A DNA stretch of 64,000 nt from Bactrocera neohumeralis. Taxonomy: Eukaryota > Arthropoda > Insecta > Diptera > Tephritidae. Below are positions 43,987-54,900 of the stretch, in pieces (positions within the stretch are counted from its first letter, which is position 1; every line of letters starts with the position of its first letter). The position numbers and the translations under genes were made by a program. The notes beneath the pieces were generated by a model. The model had not been told where the DNA came from and ran no database searches. It saw only the letters and a program-made list of their open reading frames with translations. The stretch spans positions 10,698,204 through 10,762,203 of the forward strand of contig NW_026089623.1 in NCBI RefSeq assembly GCF_024586455.1, written 5' to 3'.

Positions 43987-45334
43987 TTTACTAAAATATA
44001 AGGCAAGACTGGTAGCAAGGGGCTTCACCCAAGAATATATGACGGATTATGATGAGACCTTTGCACCTGTTGCTCGAATTTCTAATTTCAGATTTTTTTT
44101 AGCATTTCCTAATCAATATAATTTACTGATCCATCATATGGATGTAAAAACAGCGTTTTTATATGGAAATTTAGAGGATGAAATTTATATGAAGGTTCCA
44201 AAAGGTTTAAAACAGTATGATGAAAATAAAGTATGTAAACTAAATAAAGCTATTTATGGCCTTAAGCATGCTGCACGATGCTGGTTTGAGGTTTTTGAAA
44301 GTACACTTAAAAATTTTGGTTTTCAGAATCTAGAAGTAGACCGATGTATATATATTTTAAATAAGGGAGATATAAGTAAAAATATGTATTTACTATTATG
44401 TGTTGACGATGTGGTAATTGCCACCAGTAATTCCGAAAGTATGTCTAAATTTAAAACTTATCTTTCAAGTACGTTTCAAATGACTGACTTATGTGAAATA
44501 CGGCATTTCCTTGGAATAAAAATTGATCGAAAAGATGATCAAATTTGTCTCAGTCAATCTGCATATATTAAAAATGTTTTAAAGAAATTCAAAATGGAGG
44601 ATTGTAATCCAGTTAGTACCCCTCTTCCAAACAAACTAAATTATGAGGACTTGCAAGCTGAAGAATCATGTGAAGCACCATGTAGGAATTTAATTGGCTG
44701 TTTAACGTATATAATGTTGTGCACACGTCCGGACTTGAGTACATCAATAAGTATCTTAAGCCGGTATACTAATAATAATAATCAAGAATTATGGCAATGT
44801 CTTAAACGAGTTTTAAGATACCTAAAAGGAACTGTTGACTTAAAGTTATCGTTCAAAAGGAATCTTAAAGTGGATAATATTCTTATAGGGTAAGTCGATT
44901 CTGATTGGGCTGGAAATGAGACTGATAGGAGAAGTACTACAGGATATGTATTTAAAATGTTTGGAAATTGTTCAATTTCCTGGAGTACTATGAAACAAAA
45001 ATCAGTTGCTGCTTCATCTACCGAAGCCGAATATATGGCCTTATGGCTAAAGTCATTAATAAATGAAATTAAATTAAAATTAAATGGCCCAATAGATATT
45101 TTTGAAGACAACCAAGGTTGTATTAGTATAGCAAATAATCCTACTTGCCACAAGAGAACTAAGCACATAGATAATAAATATCATTTTACCAGGGAACAAA
45201 TTGAAAACAAACTAATCGGCGTCAAGTATATTTCCACAGATTTCCAATTGGCTGATATTTTAACGAAGTCACTACCAACAGCTAAATTCACTGCATTGCG
45301 AGACCAACTGGGACTAACTGGACATTCAGCCTGA
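43987..45334 (+). pseudogene. copia pol, second part (RT and RNase H)
   Basis: Resumes with LLKYKARLVARGFTQEY and gives the copia RT: DETFAPVARISNFRFFLAF, MDVKTAFLYGNLEDEIYMK, GLKHAARCWFEVF and the active site LLLCVDDVVIA, where copia usually has YVDD. RNase H: VDSDWAGNETDRRSTTGY, SVAASSTEAEYMAL, EDNQGCISIANNP, RTKHIDNKYHF, ending LTGHSA. An in-frame TAA at 44892-44894 sits just before VDSDWAG (usually tyrosine). About ten codons are missing after EAEYMAL. Because of these, and the integrase change, the copy could not have moved again. Confidence 0.95.
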
Positions 45335-45434
45335 ACCTTGACAACCATTTGAATATGCACACACTCGTCTAAAATTATCTTTTGTTATTCCTTAATTTTG
45401 CAACAGTGTAACTTTTGAGGTGGCGTGTGTGTGT

Positions 45435-45699
45435 GGAAAGGGGATGAACAATGAAGATCTCAGAGAGAGGCAAAGCTCTCTCTTCTCTTTGTTCTCTCCC
45501 TTTCTACATAAGAACGTTTTTGCTTCTTTTTTGTATGCACATGCGTGCCCTTCTTACTTACAGACAACGAGAGCGTGCGGTTGTGAAAAATAAATTATTA
45601 ACCAAAAACTACAATTAAAAGTGTTTTTACTATTTTTGGCAAATCGGGCTGGTGTGTTCCTGGAGTTGGTATAAAACTATTATTAGATATTTTTCCATA
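45435..45699 (+). repeat. copia polypurine tract and 3' LTR
   Basis: ggaaagggga (45435-45444) is the purine tract and the LTR runs from tgaacaatg at 45445 to ttttccata at 45699. From 45488 onward it matches the 5' LTR closely; before that it differs. It contains the uninterrupted version of the site where pogo entered the 5' LTR (45672-45690). The target copy gtttc follows. Confidence 0.85.
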
Positions 45700-45704
45700 G
45701 TTTC

Positions 45705-45929
45705 TTTAATAAGTTGTATTGTTGAGTTAAAGTGAGTGTTAATTTTGGTGGTGATATCTTCTTGGTCAGTATTATCCATTGTACCAAAAAGATATTTACA
45801 TGCATTGCCTACTAAGTTTATTAGTCCCCTTTTTTGTCTTCTTGTAGGTGTTATTGTTTTTAGTTTACTTATGAGTGTATCTACTTGATTTATTAGGTAT
45901 ATAATTTCTTTGACTTTCACTAAAAATAT
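45705..45929 (-). pseudogene. Errantivirus env, middle piece with cleavage-site region
   Basis: Contains a furin-type RRQKR followed by GLINLVGNACKYLFG, as seen at the surface/transmembrane junction of gypsy-group Env proteins. The stretch before it (YLINQVDTLISKLKTI) is helical. It is bounded at 45930-45933 by the gypsy element's target duplication and at 45700-45704 by that of copia. It is a broken relic and not expressible as one protein. Confidence 0.75.
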
Positions 45930-45933
45930 CTAT

Positions 45934-46853
45934 TGTAATCGGGTTTCGTCCATAGCTGAGGTATGCCCAGCCGCTCCAGGGTCAGCCTTGGAACCCACGA
46001 ACCCTTAGCAAAGAAAAGTGTTTACTCTCGTAACGATGTATCCACACCCCCTTCTGTGGACAGCCAGACCAGCGTGATGGATACGGCGGTGATGAAAATG
46101 AGTGAAATTAACGTGCCCGGCGTTGACGCTTGTTGAAGCTGGCACGGTGATGTATACGGCGGTGATGAAAACGGGTGAAACTATAGTGCCAGGCGGTGAT
46201 GAAAAGGCGTTGACGCTTGTTAAAGCTGGCACGGTGATGCATACGGCGGTGATGAAAACGGGTGAAACTAGCGTGACAGGCGTTGACGCTTGTTAAAGCT
46301 GGCACGGTGATTTATACGGCGGTGATGATGGAAGCGCGCGAAATTGGCGCGCCAAGCGTTGACGCTTGATGAAGTCGGCACGGTGGTTTATACGGCGGTG
46401 ATGATGGAAGCGAGCGAAATTGGCGCGCCAGGCGTTGACGCTTGATGAAGTCGGTACGGTGATTTATACGGCGGTGATGATGAAAGCGAGCGAAATTGGC
46501 GCGCCAGGCGTTGACGCTTGATGAAGTCGGCACGGTGATTTATACGGCGGTGATGATCTTCTGGCTTCGCGCTGCCTATTGCTTCCGATTGCTGGGCGAC
46601 CGTCCTCGCTGGCGAGCTGGAGAAAAAGGAACGCGCTCGGTGTGAAGTGCTTGCTTATATAGCAGCATAGCGCAGCTTTCGTCAGTGTAGTGAGGTAAGT
46701 TATGTGCGCAGCTTTGTTCAATGCGGTGAGGTGAAGTTTACTTCGTGCAGGATAGTTCTAGTATGGTGGAAAGCTCTATGTTGATGTATGGTGAGGGTAA
46801 ATGATGTACCGTGTTGAAGTAAATTATTCTAAGGTGGTGAAAGCCACGTTACA
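45934..46853 (-). repeat. 3' LTR with variable 76-bp repeats
   Basis: 920 bases. Repeats of about 75-77 bases, each holding acggcggtgatga and ggcgttgacgcttg, fill about 46080-46560. The 5' LTR has fewer of them, which explains its shorter length. The right part (46560-46853) is nearly identical to 49770-50072. Confidence 0.95.
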
Positions 46854-47530
46854 GTCCCCCCCTCACTTCGGACAACGATACTTCGCTGGCTGCAGGTGGA
46901 AGGAGTGGTTTCGCTCTCCCACGATGGTTTGGCTGGAGGCTGTCTGGCTGTCCTGGTTGGCATGTGCCACGAACGGGGAGCGGGTGTGGAAATCTTTATT
47001 TAGCAGCAATTTCTTAACCTATGGTACAAGGTGTCTTATGTCCTATGATTATGCGCACTTACAAATAGTAAAATTAATTTTAATCTCTGGCCTTGTCGTA
47101 CAAATGCACAAATGAATACTTAAAACTAGTAAAATTAATGTTGAGCGCCGGCCTTCTGGGTTTAGTCGTACAGGTGTAGCACGCATCTTTCCCTGCCGTA
47201 TCGCACCAATACTCGGTCGTCTTCCAACTTCTGCAGGGCTAAACGTCGGCCTCGGAAGAATAGCGTTCTCCTGGAGCGCTTGATGAAGTGCTGTCGCTTC
47301 ATTGTCAGCCCTTCCAGGAACCCTTGAATTTCGCTCGCTGGTGCGTGCGTCTACCCCGGCAGTCGCTGCTGTTGCTGGTGTCTCGTGCGCCTTCCTTACG
47401 AGTTGCTTATTAATGCTGGCTTCGGCCGTGATGGTACTCGTTGCAGTGCCTCACTGGACGAGTCGGGTTGAAGCTGCAGCCATCACTTCGCTTCGATCTG
47501 CTGAGAGCGTCACTTGAGCATTTGTTTTGA
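46854..47530. other. No gene; internal 3' region of the gypsy element
   Basis: The minus-strand purine tract gtgagggggggac lies at 46866-46854, directly before the 3' LTR. The rest shows no RT, RNase H or integrase motif in any frame. The plus-strand open frames at 47302 and 46801 have no motif. Confidence 0.6.
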
Positions 47531-48664
47531 CTACGGGGTGTGTCGAGTTTGGGGGGCGCGCAGCCCTGTCGTAGCACAGGCTTCGCGATTTTCTTCACAT
47601 GCAGCTGGGACTCGTCTGGTGGTTGGTATTTTACGCGCGTTCGTGCTGAGCGGCGTTTGTCGGGGCAATGCTTCCAGTTTTGTTGGCTTTATGACCGGCC
47701 GCGGTTGCTGGTTGTTGACGCTGTGCTCCTGGGGCTGCTTGGATGCCCTCGGGCGAGTTTGGGCAGCTGACCCGGTGGCATCTACGTTGATTGCGTGCAA
47801 TTGATGCACCTCGGTTGCATTCGTGTGCACACGAAGTCGTGCTTCCGGTGGTGGTTGTGGCTTTTGAGGCTCATCTGGTGGCTGTGGTTGGCGCTTGGTA
47901 TGCCGGACCGATGCGGGTGGCATTCCGCTGACTACGTGTTTCATTTCGTTTATCTGGAAAGAGATGAGCAAACGGTCTAGGATTGTGTTTATTTGGGGAA
48001 GTGGGTGTGCGTCTGGTATGCTTGCTGCGTTAACTTGCCTCTCGGTTAGGATAGCAAGATGATCGGTGGGTGCCTGTGTGCTTAGGCGTGTAGCGGTTAG
48101 GGGTTGACCATCGATGGTGATAGTCAGGTCTCGCTTCCTTAAGAAATCCATGCCTAAGATGACATGTTCCGAAAGCGTCGGTAAAGCTGATACAAGTAGT
48201 AGCGTAGACTTGTTACCCAGCTCTATTGGAACAGGATACATTTTCGTGCTAGGTGTATACGTCTGGTTAGCTAGCTGAATGCGACGGGTCTGGCGTCTGG
48301 CTTTAATTTTGGTGTTTATCTAGCTGACGTTGAAGTTCTTGACCGATATATGTGAGCGTGGCTCCGGTGTCCACCAGAGCTTCTATCTGCATGCCTGCGA
48401 CAGTATGGGCAAATAATAACGGCCATCTTATTTCCCTTCTGGGTACGGAATCGTTGCTTTGAGTGCTATTGTACTGGGTTTGGACGGAGTAGCTCGCACC
48501 CTCGCATGTGTAGGACAATTGCAGTCTCGCGACATGATTCCGTCGCGTCCACAGCGAGAGCAAAATATTCGCGGCTGGTTGCGGCATTGGTGCCTTCGGT
48601 GTCCCGGCTGCTTACATCGCCAACAAACTTTCTCGCGGCAATATTTAGTACTTACCGACGTCAA
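47531..48664 (-). pseudogene. Zinc knuckles and protease of the gypsy element
   Basis: Frame 48664-48428 has two CCHC motifs: CWRCKQPGHRRHQC and FCSRCGRDGIMSRDC (the second lacks the histidine position). Frame 48587-48303 contains the protease active site EALVDTGATLTYIG. After a stop at 48303 the protease end lies in frame 48241-47531: LVSALPTLSEHVILGMDFL, followed by a proline-rich tail of about 130 codons with no match to RT. The last stretch is odd for a gypsy element, where RT should begin. Confidence 0.8.
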
Positions 48665-48669
48665 ACAGT

Positions 48670-49256
48670 GCTTGGTGTTTCTTCCAGATTTGCGAGGTGT
48701 TGTTTCGGTAAAAAGAACCGTTCAGCCTCGTAACGAAAGTCGACCCACGTGTTGATGACATTGCATTTTATACGAAACCATTGCAGCGCTTTGTCTTGCA
48801 AAATTTCCGGCATAGTAGCAAGAAGCTGGTTATTTGCTATGAAGTAGCATTCGGCTAGTTCTTCGCATCGCTCCAGAAAGTCGTGTAAATTTTCGCGACC
48901 GCTGTAGCGTATGTTCCATCGCCGCACGGAGTTTATAACCTCCAAATCTGGCAATTTTGCAGCCGATGTGATGTTGTCACGTGTTGCTATCGCTTTGCTG
49001 GGGATTCTTACTGTGGTGGTAGGAACAAGTATTATGGCGTTACCTTCCTCCTTCATTTCCCTTTCCAAAGCTTTTACTAGATCCTCCGTGGATTTATTGT
49101 GGCGCTTTGCACGGATGCAGGCGCTCAGCTCGCTACGGAGATCTGCTACGTTGCGCCCTTCGACAGTGATGTGGTGTCGTCTGCACTCGGTGACTAATCG
49201 TTCCTTTTTTAGCCAATAAATCCAACTGGTCGTGTCCGTCTCAAGCGTTAGAGCCT
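48670..49256 (-). pseudogene. Gag of the gypsy element
   Basis: Starts shortly after the primer site. An N-terminal piece, SWIYWLKKERLVTECRRHHI, is followed by ALEREMKEEGNAIILVP and the capsid core IRYSGRENLHDFLERCEELA, then PEILQDKALQWFRIK and WVDFRYEAERFFLP. These are the gag signatures of retrotransposon-gag proteins. No ATG was fixed because the first codons are decayed. A frame change near 48665 leads into the knuckle region. Confidence 0.75.
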
Positions 49257-49364
49257 TATTCGCTGAAGTACTGCGATGCTAATGATTGTGTAGGGGGTGT
49301 GGCGAACCTGATTCAGGAGCGTTGGTGACCGTTTCATGTTTTTCACTGTCACTCACAAAGTCAG

Positions 49365-49382
49365 GTCCCTGCACGGGCGCCA
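49365..49382 (-). promoter_or_regulatory. Primer binding site, lysine-tRNA type
   Basis: On the minus strand tggcgcccgtgcagggac, two bases after the 5' LTR. It resembles the complement of the 3' end of lysine tRNA, with two differences in the middle by my recollection. Confidence 0.7.
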
Positions 49383-49384
49383 TT

Positions 49385-50072
49385 TGTAATGGGGTTTCGT
49401 CCATAGCTGAGGTATGCTCAGCCGCTCCAGGGTCAGCCTTGGGTCCCACGAACCCTTAGCAAAGAAAAGTGTTTACTCTCGTAACGAAGTATCCACACCC
49501 ACTTCTGTGGACAGCCAGACCAGCGTGATGGATACAGCGGTGATGAAAACGAGTGAAAGCGTTGGCGAGAGCCAAGCGTTGGCGCTTGTTAAAGCTGGCA
49601 CGGTGATTTATACGCGGTGATGATGGAAGCGAGCGAAATTGGCGCGCCAGGCGCTGACGCTTGATGAAGTCGGCACGGTGATTTATACGGCGGTGATGAT
49701 GAAAGCGAGCGAAATTGGCGCGCCACGCGTTGACGCTTGATGAAGTCGGCACGGTGATTTATACGGCGGTGATGATCTTCTGGCTTCGCGCTGCCTATTG
49801 CTTCCGATTGCTGGGCCACCGTCCTCGCTGGCGAGCTGGAGAAAAAGGAACGCGTTCGGTGTGAAGTGCTTGCTTATATAGCAGCATAGCGCAGCTTTCG
49901 TCAGTGTAGTGAGGTAAGTTGTGTGCGTAGCTTTGGTCAATGCGGTGAGGTGAAGTTTACTACGTGCAGGATAGTTCTAGTATGGTGGAAAGCTCTATGT
50001 TGATGTATGGTGAGGGTAAATGATGCACCGTGTTGAAGTAAATTATTGTAAGGTGGTGAAAGCCACGTTACA
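49385..50072 (-). repeat. 5' LTR of the gypsy element
   Basis: 688 bases; shares both ends and most of the body with the LTR at 45934-46853, but has about three fewer 76-bp units. Single differences are few, which suggests a fairly recent insertion despite the loss of pol. Confidence 0.95.
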
Positions 50073-50283
50073 CTATGTTATCTTTCATTGATGCGAGTAG
50101 ATTTTTTGTTTCTTGAATATCTACTTTATGTAAAATTAAATCGGATTCTATCGGTATGCTTTGATTATTACTATAAATTTCTATGTATCCGTTAATTTGT
50201 GTTATTTTTTTAGTGATTAAATTTCCTCTTACTTCTACTAAAGAGGATGAGATTAATAATAATAGCCACATTATTACCTGCAA
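50073..50283 (-). pseudogene. Errantivirus env, N-terminal piece with signal peptide
   Basis: Starts at the ATG at 50283 with a signal-peptide-like stretch (VIMWLLLLISSSLVEVRG) and has one NxS site. The piece ends at 50073 at the gypsy insertion and continues at 45929. It directly follows the integrase end (about 50325), as in env-bearing gypsy elements. Confidence 0.75.
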
Positions 50284-50324
50284 ATTTAAATTAATGATTT
50301 ATTTTAATATATGTATAGATGTTC

Positions 50325-51155
50325 AATGATTAGTTGCAAAATTTGGTGGGTATTTTTATGTTAGTGGTGTGGATTCCTTGTAAGGGTTTTTTCTTAAACT
50401 TTGGTTCCTCTTTATGTCTTACATTTTTTATGGTTTTATAAATCCTTCTTGTCTAGTTTCTTTATATTCTTCCCTATTCATATTTGCTTTATTTATTTTT
50501 GATTGTTTTATATTACAGGGCCTACATAAATTATCGCGTTATCTATTATTTTATTTTGTGCTTCTATTGGGGTGCATTTAATTGTGCTGTGATAAGTATC
50601 ATTGTAGTATGTGATAGCTTTAAAAATTTGTTGGGTAATTGGTAAATAATGCTCAATATTTAGAGTCCGAATTTTTTCTGTGATTGTATTATTTAATCTT
50701 TCCACATCACTATTTCCTGTGTGACTATTCGGTTTAGTTATGTGGTATTGTATTCCCTCTCTTTTTAAAAAATCATGAGCTCTAAATTCATTGAACACCA
50801 TTTTCTTTACCTTTCCTTTTATAGATAAAAATTGTTGTAATTGACTAACAATGGTTCTGCTATTCCTGTTCGTAAGTGGTAGACATGTAGCATGTTTTGA
50901 AAATTTATCTATGAAAACGATAAATGAATGTTTGCTATTTACGTAGGTATCAACATGAATTATTTCATTAGTAATTTTGAGTGTTTCAATAACAAAAAAT
51001 TTGTTTTTTATAGGATTTCGATCATATTTGCCACCTGAGCATGTATCGCAATTATTTATTACCCGATGTATTTGCTCTTTAATATGAGGACTATATAATT
51101 TCTTCTTTAATTTTTCGTAAGTGGCTTTAATTCCACAATAACCACTTTCATGCAA
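50325..51155 (-). pseudogene. Errantivirus integrase
   Basis: Zinc region: MHESGYCGIKATYEKLKKKL and CDTCSGGKYDRNP. Core: IIHVDTYVNSKHSFIVFIDK (first D), KMVFNEFRAHDF, where the second catalytic aspartate is replaced, as VFNEF stands where VFDNE/TDNG would be expected, and NSHTGNSDVERLNNTITEKI with the E. The C-terminal tail is in another frame after 50508 (lysine-rich, ending near 50325). The frame overlaps the RNase H piece by 8 bases at 51148, a frameshift. Confidence 0.85.
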
Positions 51156-51991
51156 TTTGTTTTCTTAATTCTTCTTCGCTGTCAACGTCTTTTGCTAAAT
51201 AAGAACATTTGACAAATTTCACGTTAGGATTAGATGCAAATTCTTCTTCAATAATTTTCTGAACTTTATAATATTCATGATCGCTAAGATGCGAATATAT
51301 ACCTACTTTTCCTCTACATATTTCCCTTCTTATAATGTCTCTTATTCCATTTTCTTCAATATCTCTTTGATCAATATAAAGTCGTTTGTAATTCAATATA
51401 GATTCGACGGCGATTTGTTTCTCCTTTATTATTATTATTTGCATTTTAAACCTGTTAACAATTGTATCTAATATTGGAATTTCAAATCCTGAATTTTCTT
51501 CTTGTGAATGGACAGTATGAGCTTCTACTGACATGCTGCTACCTTCATCCCCTTGGAAAATTTCTATGTGGGAAATAATTTCGTCATTTTTTATTCTGCT
51601 CAAAAATTCTGCTATATGATTGTTTTTCCCTTTAATGTATTCTATGGAAAAATTATATTCGCCCAAACTCACTAACCATCTTTGAAGTCTTGGACTTATG
51701 TCCTTTCCGGAGTTTTTTGTCATTAGCCATTTCAATGGTTGGTTGTCGCATTCCAAATCAAATTGCCTACCAAAGACATAAGGCCTAAAATATTCCACGG
51801 CCCATATTATCGCTAAGAGTTCTTTTTCGATAGTAGCATAATTTGTTTCGTGATTATTTAGTGTTCTTGATGCATATGCAATAGGGTGACCATCTTGAGA
51901 CAGAAGTGCTCCTATTGCGAAATTACTAGCATCAGTTGTAATCCTAAATTGTTTATTAAAATTAGGATATCGTAATATAGGTGAATTTATA
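51148..51991 (-). pseudogene. Errantivirus RNase H and tether
   Basis: From the RTE border: SPILRYPNFNKQFRITTDAS, FAIGALLSQDGHPIAYASRT, TIEKELLAIIWAVEYFRPYV and LECDNQPLKWLMTKNSG, then IEYIKGKNNHIAEFLSRI. This is a good gypsy RNase H. The part before SPIL is across RTE copy C. After 51600 follows a long charged segment without motifs, the usual linker to integrase. Confidence 0.9.
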
Positions 51992-54900
51992 ACTTCTTCT
52001 TCTTCTTCTTAGTTGGCGTAGACACCGCTTACGCGATTATAGCCAAGTTAACAACAGCGCGCCAGTCGTTTCTTCTCTTCGCTACGTGGCGCCAATTGGA
52101 TATTCCAAGCGAAGTCAGGTCCTTCTCCACTTGGTCCTTCCAACGGAGTGCAGGTCTTCCTCTTCCTCTGCTTCCTCCGGCGGGTACTGCGTTGAATACT
52201 TTCCGAGCTGGAGTGTTTTCAGCCATCTGGACAATATAACATAGCCAGCGTAGCCGTCTTTTAATTCGCTGGACTATGTCGATGTCGTCGTATATCTCGT
52301 ACAGCTCATCGTTCCATCGAAAGCGATATTCGCCGTGGCCAATGCGCAAAGGACCATAAATCTTTCGCAGACTTTTTCCCTCAAAAACTCGTAACGTCGA
52401 CTCATCGGTTGTTGTCATCGCCCAAGCCTCTGCACCATATAGCAGGACGGGAATTATGAGCGACTTGTAGAGTTTAGCTTTTGTTCGTCGAGAGAGGATT
52501 TTACTTTTCAATTGCCTACTCAGTCCGAAGTAGCACCTGTTGGCAAGAGCAATCCTGCGTTGGATTTCTAGGCTGACATTGTTGGTGGTGTTTACGCTGG
52601 TTCCAAGATAGACGAAATTATCTACAACTTCAAAGTTATGACTGTCAACAGTGACGTGAGTGCCAAGTCGCGAGTGCGACGACTGTTTGTTTGATGACAG
52701 GAGATATTTCGTTTTGCCCTCGTTCACTGCCAGACCCATTTTCTGTGCTTCCTTGTCCGGCCTGGAGAAGGCAGAACTATCGGCGTGGGTGTTGAGGCCG
52801 ATAATATCAATATCATCGGCATGCGCCAGCAGCTGTACACTCTTATAGAAGATGGTACCTTCTCTAATTAGCTCTGCAGCTCGAACTATTTTCTCCAGAA
52901 GCAGGTTGTAGAAGTCGCACGATAGGGAGTCGCCTTGTCTGAAACTTCGTTTGGTATCGAACGGCTCGGAGAGGTCCTTCCCGATCCTGATGGAGCTTTT
53001 CGTGTTGCTCAACGTCAGTTTACACAGCCGTATTAGTTTTGCGGGGATACCAAATTCAGACATCGCGGCATAAAGGCAGCTCCTTTTCGTGCTGTCGAAG
53101 GCAGCTTTGAAATCGACGAAGAGGTGGTGTGTTTCCATTCTTCTTTCACGAGTCTTTTCCAAGATTTGGCGCATGGTGAATATCTGGTCGGTTGTTGATT
53201 TTCCAGGTCTGAAGCCACACTGATAAGGTCCAATCAGTTTGTTGACGGTGGGCTTTAATCTTTCACACAATACGCTCGATAGAACCTTATATGCGATGTT
53301 GAGGAGGCTAATCCCACGGTAGTTGGCGCAGATTGTGGGGTCTCCTTTTTTATGGATTGGACATAGCACACTTAAATTCCAATCGTTGGGCATGCTTTCG
53401 TTCGACCATATTTTACAAATAAGCTGATGCATGCTCCTTATCAGTTTTTCGCCGCCGTGTTTGAATAGCTCGGACGACAATCCGTCGGCCCCCGCCGCTT
53501 TGTTGTTCTTCAGGTGAGCAGTTGCTACTCGAACTTCTTCATGGTCGGGCAATGGAACGTCTGCTCCATCGTCATCGATTGGGGAATCAGGTTCGCCTTC
53601 TCCTGGTGTTGTACGTTCACTGCCATTCAGAAGGCTGGAGAAGTATTCCCTCCATAATTTAAGTTTGCTCTGGGCATCGGTGACTAAATCAAATTTGGGG
53701 GTTCTACAAGCGTATGCTCCGGTCTTGAAATCTTCTGTTAGCCCCGCATTTTTTTGTAGAATTTTCGAGCATTACCCCTGGCCAGCTTATCAAACTCTTC
53801 GTACTCACGCATTTCAGCCTTTTTCTTTTTCTGTCTACAAATGCGTCTCGCTTCCCTCTTCAACTCTCGGTAACTATCCCATCCCGCACGTGTTGTGGTC
53901 GATCGTAATGTTGCGAGGTAGGCGGTCTGTTTTCTCTCCGCTGCGACATGGTACTCCTCGTCGTACCAGCTGTTCTTTTGCACTTTCCGAAAACCAATGG
54001 TTTCGGTTGCAGCTGTACGTAAGGAATTTGAAATGCCGTCCCACAGTTCCCTTATACCGAGTTGTTGACTAGTGTTCTCAGAGAGCAGGAGTGCAAGCCG
54101 AGTAGAAAATCGTTCGGCTGTCTGTTGTGATTGCAGCTTCTCGACGTCGAACCTTCCTTGTGTTTGTTGGCGTGCGTTTTTTGCTGCGCAGAGGCGGGTA
54201 CGAATCTTGGCTGCAACAAGATAGTGGTCCGAGTCGATGTTATTACCTCGGAGCGCACGCACATCTAAAACACTGGAGACGTGTCTTCCATCTATCACAA
54301 CATGACCGATCGGGTTGCTAGTTTTTCGATCCGGAGACAGCCAGGTAGCTTGATGAATCTTCTTATGCTGGAATCTAGTACTATAGATAACCATATTTCG
54401 GGTCCCGGCGAAGTCAATCAGCCTCAACCCATTTGGGGATGTTTCGTTGTGGAGGCTGAATTTACCGACCGTAGTGCCAAATATACCTTCTTTGCCCACC
54501 TGGGCGTTAAAGTCGCCAAGCACGATTTAGACATCGTGGCGGGGGCAGCTCTCATAAGCGCGCTCCAAGCGCTCATAGAAGTCATCTTTGGTCACCTCGT
54601 CCTTCTCTCCCACCACGAATCTAACACCAAACTCGCGCTCCTTTATATGGCCACTGTAGTAAATGTCAGAAGGACCTACTCGTCTCTGTCCTTGTCCCGT
54701 CCATCGCATTTCTTGGACGGCGGTGATGTCAGCCTTCACTCTAACGAGGACATCAACCAGCGGCGCAGCGGCACCTTCCCAATTAACAGACCGGACATTC
54801 CGGGTGCATGCCCTCAAATCGTAGTCCTTATTTCGTTTGCCATGGTCGTCATCAAAAGGGGGTCTCTCATCCGAGGCTTGTTGCTTCCTTTCATTGGGGG

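Larger units (their letters stand above)
34394..45699 (+). mobile_element. copia LTR retrotransposon containing three other elements
   Basis: Flanked by the 5-base duplication gtttc (34389-34393 and 45700-45704). Layout: 5' LTR 34394-36830 split by a pogo element, primer site 36831, leader with a MITE, gag-pol from 37772 split by a Helitron, 3' purine tract near 45435 and 3' LTR 45445-45699. Without the three inserts the copia is about 5.0 kb, the normal size. Its own insertion split the env gene of a minus-strand errantivirus. Confidence 0.95.
45934..50072 (-). mobile_element. Ty3/gypsy element with lysine-type primer site, pol not seen
   Basis: Complete with two LTRs starting TGTAAT and ending TTACA (in plus direction), flanked by ctat (45930-45933, 50073-50076). 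On the minus strand: 5' LTR 50072-49385, primer site, gag, two zinc knuckles, protease, then about 0.7 kb without any frame, purine tract and 3' LTR 46853-45934. RT, RNase H and integrase are absent. The long LTRs and lysine-tRNA-type primer suggest the Osvaldo/Ulysses group, which is inference. Movement would need enzymes from elsewhere. It split the errantivirus env gene. Confidence 0.9.

Noticed and set aside
45705..45929. Env middle piece as an independent small gene
   Set aside because: Both borders are target duplications of inserted elements and no start or stop fits.
46080..46560. Satellite or CRISPR-like array
   Set aside because: The repeats lie inside an LTR and recur in its partner LTR.
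47302..49219. Plus-strand open frames over the gypsy gag/protease
   Set aside because: Antisense shadows; the minus strand carries the knuckles and VDTGAT.
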